From: JAAYEA01 sp012689325
Lineage (GTDB): Bacteria > Chloroflexota > Anaerolineae > JAAYEA01
Assembly: GCA_036841525.1 (NCBI GenBank)
Contig: DAITVZ010000035.1
Coordinates: 1-47,564, forward strand
Length of the DNA stretch: 47,564 bases
Direction of reading: 5' to 3'
Of this stretch, positions 22,852-33,146 are shown one piece after another. The stretch's first letter is position 1; each line of letters opens with the position of its first letter. The position numbers and the translations under genes were made by a program. Below the pieces are notes generated by a model. It saw nothing but the letters and a program-made list of their open reading frames with translations. It was not told the origin of the DNA and did no database searches.

Positions 22852-22880
22852 TTGACATCGTAACCCGTTTGTAATATCAT
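22852..22880 (+). promoter_or_regulatory. Promoter of the sensor-kinase operon
   Basis: A perfect TTGACA at 22852-22857, a 17 bp spacer and TATCAT at 22875-22880. The start would be near 22888. Confidence 0.7.
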
Positions 22881-22887
22881 AGTGGTT

Positions 22888-23102
22888 GATTGAAACACGT
22901 CTGCTATAGCGGCTGGCGCGCTGATAGGGCGCATGTAAGTTCTGTCATGTGCCCCCGAAGTGTTTTTAATGCTTTGTTAATATTCCTGTCGCATACTGGC
23001 GCAAAGTGGGCCTGGCCCAGGGCGGGCTTGGTCTGCGCTGCCCAAAAGGTGCACGGCTGCCAAGCCACCGCGGTGGCAACGAGATCCCTGGAGGCGGCGA
23101 TC
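22888..23102 (+). other. Long 5' leader of the sensor-kinase operon
   Basis: About 215 nt lie between the promoter and the chosen start. The frame stays open from an ATG at 22890, but that stretch has no ribosome site and reads as non-domain sequence. GGGCGCATG at 22927-22935 can pair with CATGTGCCC at 22946-22954, and five T follow eight bases later, a weak terminator-like structure. No known riboswitch was recognised. Confidence 0.4.
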
Positions 23103-25469
23103 ATGAGGGGGACCAAAGGGTACCAAGAGGCGCCGGAGGAGTTGGCGCGCCCCGACCTGGGCGTGGCCACGGACGACCTCGCGCTTTCGCTGGCCTGCCT
23201 TCCCGTGCATGCGGCGGACTCGGTTGAGTCCTGTCTGTACCTCTGCCTGCAGCAATTGGACGAGATCGTCGCCTACGATGCAGCAAGCATCGGCCTTGTG
23301 CGGGAGGATGCTCTGGTCGCGGCGGCGGCGCGGGGGCTGACCTCCGGCCAGTCCGCGCCCCCGCCGGTTTCGCTGCACGACCATCCCCTGTTCGCCAAGA
23401 TGACCGCTTCCGGGCAACCCGAGCGCGGCGTGGCGGAGGCTGGAGCGCCGGGAAGTGGCGGCGCGCCCTGGCTGCTGCTGCCGGATGGCGCCCCCATTCG
23501 TGCCTGGTTGGCGGTTCCGCTTCTGTCCGGCGGGCGCGCCCTTGGCCAGTTGTCCATCGGGGCCAAAGACTCGGGCGCCTACGGCCCGCAGGAGTGCCGG
23601 CGCGTGGCGGCCTTTGCGGCGCACGTGGCGGTGGCGCTGCGCAATTCCGGGGCGCTGGCCGAGGAGCGTCGGCATGCCACCCTTTTGGAACTGCAGAGCC
23701 GGTATCTGCACAAGCTGCTGGAGGCTTTGCGCGAGCTCTCCACCGAGCTGGATCCCCCGACGCTCTACCACCGTTTGGTGGACTGGGCCATGGAGACCGT
23801 CCCGGAGGTGGAAGGGGGCTGCCTCTTTATCCGGGAGGGTGCGCAGATGCTCTGCAAGGCCGTGATTGGGCGCGCTGACCCGGACATGCTCGGCCTGGCC
23901 GTTCCGGCGGACAGGCTGGCGCGCGCCAGCGTCTCCGATTGCCCGGTGGTTCGGCTCGAAGGCCGCCCATTGAGCGAGGCGCTGCTCGTCAACGAGCCGG
24001 ACCTTGCAGGGCCAGGCCGGACGCAGTCGGCGACGCTGATCGCTCCCGTCTGCCTGGGCAAAGAGATGCTGCTGGGCGCCCTGTATCTGGGCAACTGGCG
24101 CGCACGCGAGGCATTCACCGACACGGCTGTGGAGCTGGCTCGGCTCTTTGCGGCGCAGGCGGCCATCGTCATCTCGAATGCGCGGCTCTACCGCGTGGTG
24201 CGCGAGTATACCAACACGCTGGAGCAGCGCGTCTCCGAGCGGACGGCGCAAATCCGCGAGGCCAAGGATCGCAGCGAGGCCATTCTGCATAGCGTGGCCG
24301 ATGGGGTAGTCGTCACCGATCTCGAAGGTCAGATTGTGGAGGCCAACCCCGTTGCCAGCGCGTGGCTCGATCTGCGCTTCGGCGGCCGGGTGGCGCCAAA
24401 CGCCCGGCTCTATGCCTTCATCCGGCAGATCGCGACCGGACAGCTCCCCCAGGGGGAGAACGTGGTGGATTTCGTCACGTGGCCGGAGGGCCCTGCGGCC
24501 AAGGTCGCGGCCGCGGATTGCGTCGCCTGTGCCGGGGCGGCGGAGCGGGTGGAGAGCCTGCCTTGCTGGATGGACGCGGCAGGGAGCCAGGCCCTGGACC
24601 GAGGCGAGTCGTGCGACCAGATGGCCCGGCTGCCCAAGACGTACCTGCAAGCTCATGCCGCCCCCATCGCGCAAGATGACGAGCCCGCGACGGGCATGGT
24701 GATCGTGCTGCGCGACATATCCAAGATGCGCGAGCTGGACGATCTCAAGTCCCAGTTCGTCTCCAACGTCTCGCATGAGCTGCGCACGCCGCTATCGAAT
24801 ATCAAGCTCTATCTCTCGCTGGTGGCGCGGGGTAGAAGCGACAAGCGGGCGCGCTATCTGCGCATCCTGGAGGATGAGACCAACCGGCTAAGCAGGCTGA
24901 TCGAGGATCTGCTCGACCTCTCGCGGCTCGAGACGGGCCAGGTCCGTGTGACGCGGGAGGAGCAGCGCTGGGAGCGGATCATCCCCCAGGTGCTGGACAC
25001 CTACCAGCCCCAGATCGAGGGGAGGCGCCTGACGGTGCATGTCGATCTCTCGCCGGAGGCCTTGCCCATTTGGGCCGGACGCGATCAGCTTATCCAGGTG
25101 CTCACCAACCTGCTGAGCAACGCGTTCAACTATACCGATCCACGCGGCGAGATCTGGGTCTCCACGGATTCGGTGACGGAGGGCGAGCAGAGCTATACGC
25201 GGCTGATCGTCCGAGACACCGGCATCGGCATCCCGGAAGCGGATCGGGAACGCATCTTTGATCGTTTCTATCGGGGGATGGCCGAGGACCTGGGCATCCC
25301 GGGCACCGGCCTCGGACTGACCATCGTCAAAGAGATCGTCGAGTCCTACGATGGCCGCATCGAGGTGCAGAGCCAGATCGGCGAGGGGAGCTGCTTCATC
25401 GTCTATCTGCCGTCGTGTCGGAGGACCGAGATGGCAGTGGGGACACCGGAGGGTAGGGGGGTATGCTAG
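23103..25469 (+). CDS. Sensor histidine kinase with two GAF domains and a PAS domain
   Basis: A 788-residue protein without transmembrane helices, so a cytoplasmic sensor. Two GAF-like domains occupy about 30-180 and 205-350. A coiled coil (E-Q-R-V-S-E-R-T-A-Q-I-R-E-A-K) leads into a PAS domain at about 388-540 (I-L-H-S-V-A-D-G-V-V-V-T-D), which carries a cysteine-containing insert (D-C-V-A-C-A-G). The kinase core has the phosphoacceptor His558 in S-H-E-L-R-T-P and then N, G1 and G2 boxes (L-L-S-N-A-F-N-Y, D-T-G-I-G-I-P, G-T-G-L-G-L-T-I-V). The start was placed on GGAGG 10 bases before the ATG at 23103. Its end overlaps the REC-HK gene by 7 bp, so the two proteins are translationally coupled and probably act in one phosphorelay. 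Confidence 0.88.
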   Translation: MRGTKGYQEAPEELARPDLGVATDDLALSLACLPVHAADSVESCLYLCLQQLDEIVAYDAASIGLVREDALVAAAARGLTSGQSAPPPVSLHDHPLFAKMTASGQPERGVAEAGAPGSGGAPWLLLPDGAPIRAWLAVPLLSGGRALGQLSIGAKDSGAYGPQECRRVAAFAAHVAVALRNSGALAEERRHATLLELQSRYLHKLLEALRELSTELDPPTLYHRLVDWAMETVPEVEGGCLFIREGAQMLCKAVIGRADPDMLGLAVPADRLARASVSDCPVVRLEGRPLSEALLVNEPDLAGPGRTQSATLIAPVCLGKEMLLGALYLGNWRAREAFTDTAVELARLFAAQAAIVISNARLYRVVREYTNTLEQRVSERTAQIREAKDRSEAILHSVADGVVVTDLEGQIVEANPVASAWLDLRFGGRVAPNARLYAFIRQIATGQLPQGENVVDFVTWPEGPAAKVAAADCVACAGAAERVESLPCWMDAAGSQALDRGESCDQMARLPKTYLQAHAAPIAQDDEPATGMVIVLRDISKMRELDDLKSQFVSNVSHELRTPLSNIKLYLSLVARGRSDKRARYLRILEDETNRLSRLIEDLLDLSRLETGQVRVTREEQRWERIIPQVLDTYQPQIEGRRLTVHVDLSPEALPIWAGRDQLIQVLTNLLSNAFNYTDPRGEIWVSTDSVTEGEQSYTRLIVRDTGIGIPEADRERIFDRFYRGMAEDLGIPGTGLGLTIVKEIVESYDGRIEVQSQIGEGSCFIVYLPSCRRTEMAVGTPEGRGVC

Positions 25470-26662
25470 AGGGCGCGCCAAGCTATTCCAGGGCCAAGGA
25501 CCGGGCGCCGGCCAAGATCCTGCTGGTGGAGGACGACCTGCCGATGCAGGAGGGCATCCGCGATGTGCTCGAGCTGGGCGGCTATCGCGTGGTGACGGCC
25601 ACCAATGGGTCTGAGGGCCTCGCGGCGCTGGCCAGAGAGACCCCGGACCTGGTCATCTCGGACATCATGATGCCGCGCATGGATGGCCTGGAGTTCTGCC
25701 GGCGCGTCCGCCAGGAACCCCGGTGGGCGAGCCTGCCGTTCGTATTCCTGACGGCCAAGGGACAAAAGACCGATGTGCGGGCAGGCATGAGCCTGGGCGC
25801 CGACGACTATTTGGGCAAGCCCTTCGAGATGCAGGAACTGCTGGATGTGGTGGAGACCCGCCTGCAGCGAACGGCCACGATCAAGCAAGAGATGGCGGCC
25901 CAGGCGGCCAGGCTGCGCGAGATGATCCTGCACACCGTCAGCCACGAGTTGCGCACGCCGCTGACGTTTGTCAAGGGCTATACGGAACTGATGGAGGAGA
26001 GCGGCGGCGACCTGACGTCGGAAGAGTTCATGCGCTTCCTGAGCTCGATCAAGCTGGGGAGCGATCGGCTGGGGCAGTTGGTGGATGACCTGATCCTGCT
26101 CATCAGCCTGGAGACGGATGACGCCCGGCTCCTCTTCGAGTACGAAAAACAGCGGGTGGACCTCTCCAGCGTGGTGCTGGAGGCGGTCGCCGCGCTCAAG
26201 CCCAAGGCGGCGGCGCGCAACGTGATGCTCCTGACCCAGCTCGAGCGCCCCTCCTGCCAGGTGGTCGGCCACCTGGGCTATCTGCTGGACGCCACCAAGC
26301 GCATCCTGGACAATGGCATCAAGTTTTCCAAGCCGCAGGGCGGCCGCATCGTGATTCGCACCGAGGAGCGCGCGCATCAGGCCTACGTGCGCTTTGCCGA
26401 TGATGGGATTGGCATCCCGGCGGACCAACTGGGGCAGATCTTTCAGTCCTTTTACCAGGTTGGCCGCGAGCAGCGGGAGCAGCAGGGCGCTGGCATCGGG
26501 CTCCCCATCGCCTCCAAGATCGCCGAACTGCATGGCGGGCGGCTCGAGGTGCAGAGCAGCGTGGGGGTGGGGAGCGTGTTCAGCCTCGCGCTGCCGGTGG
26601 CGTCCCAGACCTATGTCTCCAAAGCTGGCTCGGCCGTGGGCTGGGCGCGCCCTTACTCGTAG
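25463..26662 (+). CDS. Response regulator receiver-histidine kinase hybrid
   Basis: A 399-residue cytoplasmic protein. The receiver domain (about 17-135) has the acidic pocket Glu23-Asp24-Asp25, phosphoacceptor Asp67 in V-I-S-D-I-M-M-P, T-A-K-G and the conserved Lys in G-K-P-F. A short helix leads to a HisKA domain with His161 (S-H-E-L-R-T-P) and an HATPase domain (I-L-D-N-G-I-K-F, D-D-G-I-G-I-P, G-A-G-I-G-L-P-I-A). With the receiver at the N-terminus and no output domain, it would take a phosphate from the upstream kinase and pass the signal to another regulator outside the window. The ATG lies inside the last codons of the preceding gene. Its own 3' end overlaps the convergent ParB-like gene by 10 bp. 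Confidence 0.88.
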   Translation: MLEGAPSYSRAKDRAPAKILLVEDDLPMQEGIRDVLELGGYRVVTATNGSEGLAALARETPDLVISDIMMPRMDGLEFCRRVRQEPRWASLPFVFLTAKGQKTDVRAGMSLGADDYLGKPFEMQELLDVVETRLQRTATIKQEMAAQAARLREMILHTVSHELRTPLTFVKGYTELMEESGGDLTSEEFMRFLSSIKLGSDRLGQLVDDLILLISLETDDARLLFEYEKQRVDLSSVVLEAVAALKPKAAARNVMLLTQLERPSCQVVGHLGYLLDATKRILDNGIKFSKPQGGRIVIRTEERAHQAYVRFADDGIGIPADQLGQIFQSFYQVGREQREQQGAGIGLPIASKIAELHGGRLEVQSSVGVGSVFSLALPVASQTYVSKAGSAVGWARPYS

Positions 26663-27459
26663 GGGCAGCCGGGGCCAAAGAGGCAGGGCGGCGCAAAGGC
26701 CGCGACCTTTTCTCGCCAGTCCAAATCCGCTTCCACCAATTCCAGCAGCGCCTGGCTCAGGGGCATCCCGGAGCGATCCGCGTGCCGCTCCACATGCTCG
26801 GCGAGCAGGCAAAAGCCGTCTGCCGGTCCCAGCCCCGCGAGGCGCGGCGTGGCCCCGTCCCTGATCATCCCCGCAATCGCCGGCGCGTAGATGCGTTGCC
26901 ACCAATCTGCCACTGCCTGATCGGTCCGGAAGAGCTGCGCCCGCGCCGCCTCCATGTAGCGGTGGTGGAGCTCGATGTTGCGCCAGAGCTGCGGATAGCG
27001 CCCCGCCAGGGCCAGTTCCACGTTGCGCAGGCCGGAGCGTTGTTCGAACTCGGCGCGCTCACGACGAACCAAGCCCTCCGCGCTGGTGGTGGGGGGCTCG
27101 TGGGCGATAACGCGAGCCCTGATCTGCTGCCGGCCCAGCGCCCTGGCCGCGTCTACCGCGGCCTGACCAGAATCGACATAATACAACTCCTCGATGCGAA
27201 AAAGCCGCGGCAGGGGCGGCTCCTTCCCGCGCCGCATCTGGCGCTTCAGGCGGGCGGCCGCGCGCCAATCCCGCCAGCGGGCGCCTACCCCCTTCTTGGC
27301 CTCCCGGCAGCTCAGCCGCGCGCCGCGAATCTGCGCGAGCGGGATGGCCTCGACGACGCCGAGGTCTACCACGTAGAGGTTGCCCTCTCGATGGACCCAC
27401 TCCATCTCGAAGCAGGGCGCGATGGGCGATTTGGGCGAGCGGTTGTTGGGGGATGGCAC
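26653..27459 (-). CDS. Protein with degenerate ParB/sulfiredoxin-like N-terminal domain
   Basis: A 268-residue soluble protein not firmly assigned. Residues about 18-125 follow the ParB/Srx layout: L-Y-V-V-D-L-G-V-V-E-A-I-P-L-A-Q-I, then F-R-I-E-E-L-Y-Y-V-D-S-G, then V-D-A-A-R-A-L-G-R-Q-Q-I-R-A-R-V-I-A. In related proteins the middle motif is D-G-H-H-R; here it is D-S-G-Q-A, so the nucleotide-binding or nuclease motif is lost. The C-terminal half is helical and rich in His, Trp and Arg, ending in P-P-C-L-F-G-P-G-C-P-Y-E, a pair of cysteines that could bind metal. The start is a GTG behind GAGGAG about 10 bases upstream. A DNA- or RNA-related regulatory role is only a guess. Confidence 0.55.
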   Translation of the reverse strand: MPSPNNRSPKSPIAPCFEMEWVHREGNLYVVDLGVVEAIPLAQIRGARLSCREAKKGVGARWRDWRAAARLKRQMRRGKEPPLPRLFRIEELYYVDSGQAAVDAARALGRQQIRARVIAHEPPTTSAEGLVRRERAEFEQRSGLRNVELALAGRYPQLWRNIELHHRYMEAARAQLFRTDQAVADWWQRIYAPAIAGMIRDGATPRLAGLGPADGFCLLAEHVERHADRSGMPLSQALLELVEADLDWREKVAAFAPPCLFGPGCPYE

Positions 27460-27497
27460 TGGTTGCTTGCTCCTCAGGTAATCGGGATGGCGCGTCC

Positions 27498-27526
27498 GTT
27501 ATAGCACCCATCCGGCGCAGAGACAA
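27498..27526 (-). promoter_or_regulatory. Promoter of the ParB-like gene
   Basis: Minus strand: TTGTCT at 27526-27521, a 17 bp spacer, TATAAC at 27503-27498. The leader is about 30 nt. Confidence 0.5.
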
Positions 27527-27579
27527 ATCCCGCGAACCCGATCCTGGCCCTGCCGTATCCCATGCTCCCTATCGGCGTC

Positions 27580-27711
27580 TATAATAGCAGGGAAACATCC
27601 CAACCAGAGGAAATAGAGGGTAGCCATCAGAACCCCCCACTGACCTATCTTCTATTTCCTTCCTTTCGCCCTCCCTGACCGGTCCAGCACTGTGCTGGGC
27701 CGGTTTTCTTT
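27580..27711 (+). ncRNA. Candidate small RNA or orphan terminated transcript upstream of ftsH
   Basis: A perfect TATAAT lies at 27580-27585, with no clear -35. From about 27592 the sequence forms an extended stem over 27607-27662: GAGGAAATAGA pairs with TCTATTTCCTTC, then GGTAG with CTATC and TCAG with CTGA, around a C-rich loop. It ends at the terminator 27679-27711. The ftsH promoter starts downstream of this, so a transcript of about 120 nt would be separate from ftsH mRNA. No frame with a ribosome site is inside. It accounts for most of the 358-base gap 27460-27817. Confidence 0.35.
27679..27711 (+). terminator. Intrinsic terminator upstream of the ftsH promoter
   Basis: An 11 bp stem, 27679-27689 with 27693-27703 (one G-T wobble), has a 3-base loop. 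TTTTCTTT follows at 27704-27711. Confidence 0.8.
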
Positions 27712-27751
27712 GCGCCAACGGCGGCGCTCCTGGCGAAGTGACGCCGGCGTT

Positions 27752-27780
27752 TTGGCGGATCAGCCTACCTGGGGTATGAT
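27752..27780 (+). promoter_or_regulatory. Promoter of ftsH
   Basis: TTGGCG at 27752-27757, a 17 bp spacer and TATGAT at 27775-27780. The start would be near 27787, giving a 31 nt leader with AAGGAG at 27806-27811. Confidence 0.65.
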
Positions 27781-27817
27781 GTGCCCGGCAGACCTTCGCG
27801 CCGATAAGGAGCTACGG

Positions 27818-29641
27818 GTGGAGAAAGAACAACGCAAGAGAGTCCAGTTTTCGCTGATCTATGTCCTCATCGCCGTGGCAGCGGTGTGGCTCTTCCAAGG
27901 CCTCATCTTTCGCCCAATGATCGTGCGCTGGCAGGAGGTGCCGTACAGCCGCTTCCGCGAGCAACTGGCGACCAATAACGTCCAAGAGGTGACCATCGGC
28001 GCTGATCGCATCTATTTCACCTGCTGCATGCCGATGGAAGGGGCCACGCCGGACCAGGTCTACAACACGGTGCGAGTGGAAGACCCTGACCTCATCAAGG
28101 ACCTGATGGCCGCCGGGGCGACCTTTTCCGCGGAAGCGCCATCTAGCGGGCTGCTGGTGAGTCTGGCCGGTATCCTGATCCCCATGCTGCCGCTGGCGCT
28201 GATCTGGTACTCGGTCTTCCGCCGGATGGGCTCGGGCGGCGCGGGCGTGATGTCCATCGGCAAAAGCAAGGCCAAAGAGATCGCTGGCGAGATGACCGGC
28301 GTCAAGTTCGGGGACGTCGGCGGCCTGGACGAGGTGGAGGTGGAGCTGCGGGAGATCATCGCCTTTCTCCGCAACCCGGACAAGTTCACGCGGCTGGGGG
28401 CCAAGCTGCCCAAGGGCGTGCTGTTGGTGGGCCCTCCTGGGACGGGCAAGACGCTCCTGGCGCGGGCCACGGCGGGTGAGGCCGGGGTGCCGTTTTTTAC
28501 CATCAGCGGGTCCGATTTCGTGGAGCTTTTCGTGGGCGTGGGTGCATCGCGGGTGCGCGACCTTTTTGTGCAGGCCAAGGCCAAGGCGCCCTGCATCGTC
28601 TTTATCGACGAGATCGACGCCATCGGGCAATCGCGGGCGGGTGCGCGGGCGATCGCCACCAACGACGAGCGCGAACAGACGCTGAACCAACTGCTGGCCG
28701 AAATGGACGGGTTTGCCCCCAACCAGGGGGTGGTGATCATGGCGGCCACCAACCGGCCCGAGGTGCTGGACAAGGCGCTGTTGCGTCCCGGCCGCTTTGA
28801 CCGGCAGGTGGTGGTGCCGCTTCCCACGGAGGAGGGCCGCCTGCAAATCCTCAAGATCCACACGGAGCAGGTCAAGCTGGCGCCCGACGCCGATCTGCAG
28901 CGCTTGGCGCGGATCACCTCGGGCTTTTCCGGGGCGGACCTCGCCAATTTGGTGAACGAGGCGGCCCTGCTGGCGGTGCGCCGGGAGAGCGAGGCGGTGG
29001 GGATGGCCGACCTGGATCAGGCCATCGAGCGGGTGGTGGCGGGCTTGCAGCGCAAGATGCCGCTGCGCGATGACGTCAAGCGCAAGGTGGCCTACCACGA
29101 GGGCGGGCACGCGCTGGTGGCGGCGCTCCTGCTGCACACTGACCCGGTGCACAAGGTGAGCATCATCCCGACCTCCAAGGGCGCGCTGGGCTACACGATG
29201 CAGATGCCGGAGGAGGATCAGTACCTGCTCGGCGAGCAAGAGTTGAAGGAGCGCCTGGCGGTGATGCTGGGCGGCCGGGCCGCGGAGGTGCTCGTCGTCG
29301 GCGAGCCCTCCACCGGCGCCTCCAACGACCTGGAGCGAGCCACGGACCTGGCGCGCCGGATGGTGACCGAGTTCGGGATGACCGAGGCGCTGGGCCCGAT
29401 GCGGTACGAGGCGGAGGCCGGGTCGGGGTATCTGGGCCTGCCGGGCGGCCCGGCGCGCGAGCTGGGGCCCGAGACTGCGGTGCTCATCGACCGGGAGATT
29501 CGGCGCTTGGTGGAGGAGGCGCAGGCCAGGGCGACGGAGGTGCTGCGCGCCCACGAGCCGGCGCTGCATGAGGTCGCCCGGGTGCTGGTGGAGCGCGAGG
29601 TCATCAGCGGCGAAGAGATCGGGCGCATCGCGCGCGGGTAA
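27818..29641 (+). CDS. ftsH: ATP-dependent membrane zinc metalloprotease FtsH
   Basis: A 607-residue inner-membrane AAA+ protease that removes damaged membrane proteins and selected regulators. Two transmembrane segments (about 13-33 and 110-130) flank an external domain. The ATPase has Walker A G-P-P-G-T-G-K-T from residue 205, Walker B I-V-F-I-D-E-I-D, and a second region of homology R-P-G-R-F-D-R. The peptidase has the zinc motif H-E-G-G-H (His427, Glu428, His431). The order and length suit FtsH. The external loop contains two adjacent cysteines (F-T-C-C-M-P), which is uncommon. The start is the GTG at 27818 behind AAGGAG with a 6-base gap; the open frame reaches 27692 but crosses the promoter and a terminator arm. 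Confidence 0.95.
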   Translation: MEKEQRKRVQFSLIYVLIAVAAVWLFQGLIFRPMIVRWQEVPYSRFREQLATNNVQEVTIGADRIYFTCCMPMEGATPDQVYNTVRVEDPDLIKDLMAAGATFSAEAPSSGLLVSLAGILIPMLPLALIWYSVFRRMGSGGAGVMSIGKSKAKEIAGEMTGVKFGDVGGLDEVEVELREIIAFLRNPDKFTRLGAKLPKGVLLVGPPGTGKTLLARATAGEAGVPFFTISGSDFVELFVGVGASRVRDLFVQAKAKAPCIVFIDEIDAIGQSRAGARAIATNDEREQTLNQLLAEMDGFAPNQGVVIMAATNRPEVLDKALLRPGRFDRQVVVPLPTEEGRLQILKIHTEQVKLAPDADLQRLARITSGFSGADLANLVNEAALLAVRRESEAVGMADLDQAIERVVAGLQRKMPLRDDVKRKVAYHEGGHALVAALLLHTDPVHKVSIIPTSKGALGYTMQMPEEDQYLLGEQELKERLAVMLGGRAAEVLVVGEPSTGASNDLERATDLARRMVTEFGMTEALGPMRYEAEAGSGYLGLPGGPARELGPETAVLIDREIRRLVEEAQARATEVLRAHEPALHEVARVLVEREVISGEEIGRIARG

Positions 29642-29726
29642 TGAACGGCGCGGTATGGCAATGGCTCTGCGACATGATGCTGTCCTGCTGAGGGCGGCAG
29701 TGAGCCGCAGGAAGCGAGGTGACACC

Positions 29727-30047
29727 ATGGTGGTGCTAGCGGAAAAGCAGCTATGGACTGCGGATGAGATCCTGGCAGCGCTATCAGAGCACGGGGCAGA
29801 GCTGCGGGCTCTGGGCGTGAGGAGGATTGGGTTATTTGGCTCCTATGGTCGCGGCTCGCCGACCGTCCACAGTGACATTGACCTGTTGGTGACTCTGGAT
29901 CGCTCGACCTTTGACACCTACATGGACGTCAAGCTGTTTCTCGAGGACCTCTTTCAGCGACGGGTGGACTTGGTTCTAGAGAAGTCGCTCAAGCCGCGCT
30001 TGCGTCCCCGCATCATGGCCGAGGTCACATATGCCCAGGGAGTATGA
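29727..30047 (+). CDS. mntA: MntA-type nucleotidyltransferase antitoxin
   Basis: A 106-residue minimal nucleotidyltransferase. The catalytic motif G-S-x10-D-x-D is intact (G-S-Y-G-R-G-S ... S-D-I-D-L-L-V), and a third acidic residue is in R-V-D-L-V. In characterised type VII pairs, MntA transfers AMP to a tyrosine near the active site of the HEPN toxin and so inactivates it. An extra helix of about 35 residues precedes the motif. The start follows GAGGTG with a 6-base gap. The next gene, a HEPN toxin, begins inside this gene and overlaps it by 17 bp, the usual order for such modules. It lies 85 bp after ftsH; no separate promoter was recognised. Confidence 0.9.
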   Translation: MVVLAEKQLWTADEILAALSEHGAELRALGVRRIGLFGSYGRGSPTVHSDIDLLVTLDRSTFDTYMDVKLFLEDLFQRRVDLVLEKSLKPRLRPRIMAEVTYAQGV

Positions 30048-30390
30048 TCTCTATCTCGAGGATATGCTCGACGCTGTGGACAAGATCCATCGCTATCTGC
30101 ACGGTGTGACTCGCGACGAACTCGACCGGGACAGCATGCGTCTGGATGCGGTCCTGAGGAATCTAGAGATCGTTGGAGAAGCGGCCAAGAATGTCCCGCT
30201 TGAGGTGCGTCATGACTGGCCTGATGTGGAGTGGCGCAAGATCGCTGGCCTGAGGGACATTCTCACCCACCAGTACTTTGGCATCGACCTTGATATCGTT
30301 TGGGACATCGTGACCCACAAGTTGGGCGAGTTGAGGCCGATTCTTGTGGACATGCTGCGCAGCAGCGGCGCCACTGAGGAGTCTCGATAA
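30031..30390 (+). CDS. hepT: HepT-like HEPN ribonuclease toxin (DUF86)
   Basis: A 119-residue helical HEPN protein. The active-site motif R-x4-H-x-Y is complete: Arg75, His80, Tyr82 (R-D-I-L-T-H-Q-Y). Arg and His form the metal-independent RNase site, and Tyr82 is the position modified by the MntA partner in studied systems. The family helix I-V-G-E-A-A-K-N is present upstream. It is translationally coupled to mntA, since its ATG lies within the last codons of that gene. The target is probably tRNA or mRNA by analogy. It ends 10 bp before a terminator shared with the convergent lon gene. Confidence 0.9.
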   Translation: MPREYDLYLEDMLDAVDKIHRYLHGVTRDELDRDSMRLDAVLRNLEIVGEAAKNVPLEVRHDWPDVEWRKIAGLRDILTHQYFGIDLDIVWDIVTHKLGELRPILVDMLRSSGATEESR

Positions 30391-30399
30391 TACGCAAAC

Positions 30400-30446
30400 G
30401 CCTCCGGGGCTCTGGGTGAGGGCCCAAGCCCCGGAGGCTCTTGTCT
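30400..30446. terminator. Bidirectional terminator between hepT and lon
   Basis: A perfect 12 bp stem, 30400-30411 with 30427-30438, with an additional GGG/CCC in the loop. TCTTGTCTT follows on the forward strand. Confidence 0.75.
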
Positions 30447-30450
30447 TGAC

Positions 30451-32928
<2,478 letters not shown>

Positions 32929-32975
32929 AAGTCTCTCCACTTCTAGCGCGGTCGGCGCTCTGGTCGCCTATAGCG

Positions 32976-33010
32976 CACAGTCCCACGCCTTGTCTGGGTG
33001 TGGGACTGTG
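32976..33010 (-). promoter_or_regulatory. Perfect hairpin at the 5' end of the lon transcript
   Basis: CACAGTCCCAC at 32976-32986 and GTGGGACTGTG at 33000-33010 are exact reverse complements, 13 bases apart. The hairpin lies just below a TATACT (33016-33011, minus strand), so it covers the predicted start of transcription. It could be an operator or an mRNA-stabilising stem; no T run follows, so a terminator is less likely. Confidence 0.45.
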
Positions 33011-33050
33011 AGTATAGCAGCGCCGTGTTAGAATCGCACTAGAGAAGTGC
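33011..33050 (-). promoter_or_regulatory. Candidate lon promoter with small dyad
   Basis: Minus strand TATACT lies at 33016-33011. No good -35 is present at the right distance; instead GCACT/AGTGC arms with a 5-base centre lie at 33036-33050, over the -35 position. This may be an activator or repressor site. Confidence 0.35.
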
Positions 33051-33146
33051 TAGAGAAACGTTAGCGGCCAGGGGAATCCCCCCTTTCCCCCCTTGATAAT
33101 GGGCAAGACTGCGGGATCGCCCCTGGCTGGCCTGATGTGGGGCAGG

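Noticed and set aside
33031..33056. CIRCE (HrcA) element before lon
   Set aside because: The arms GCACT/AGTGC have a 5-base centre; CIRCE needs TTAGCACTC-N9-GAGTGCTAA.
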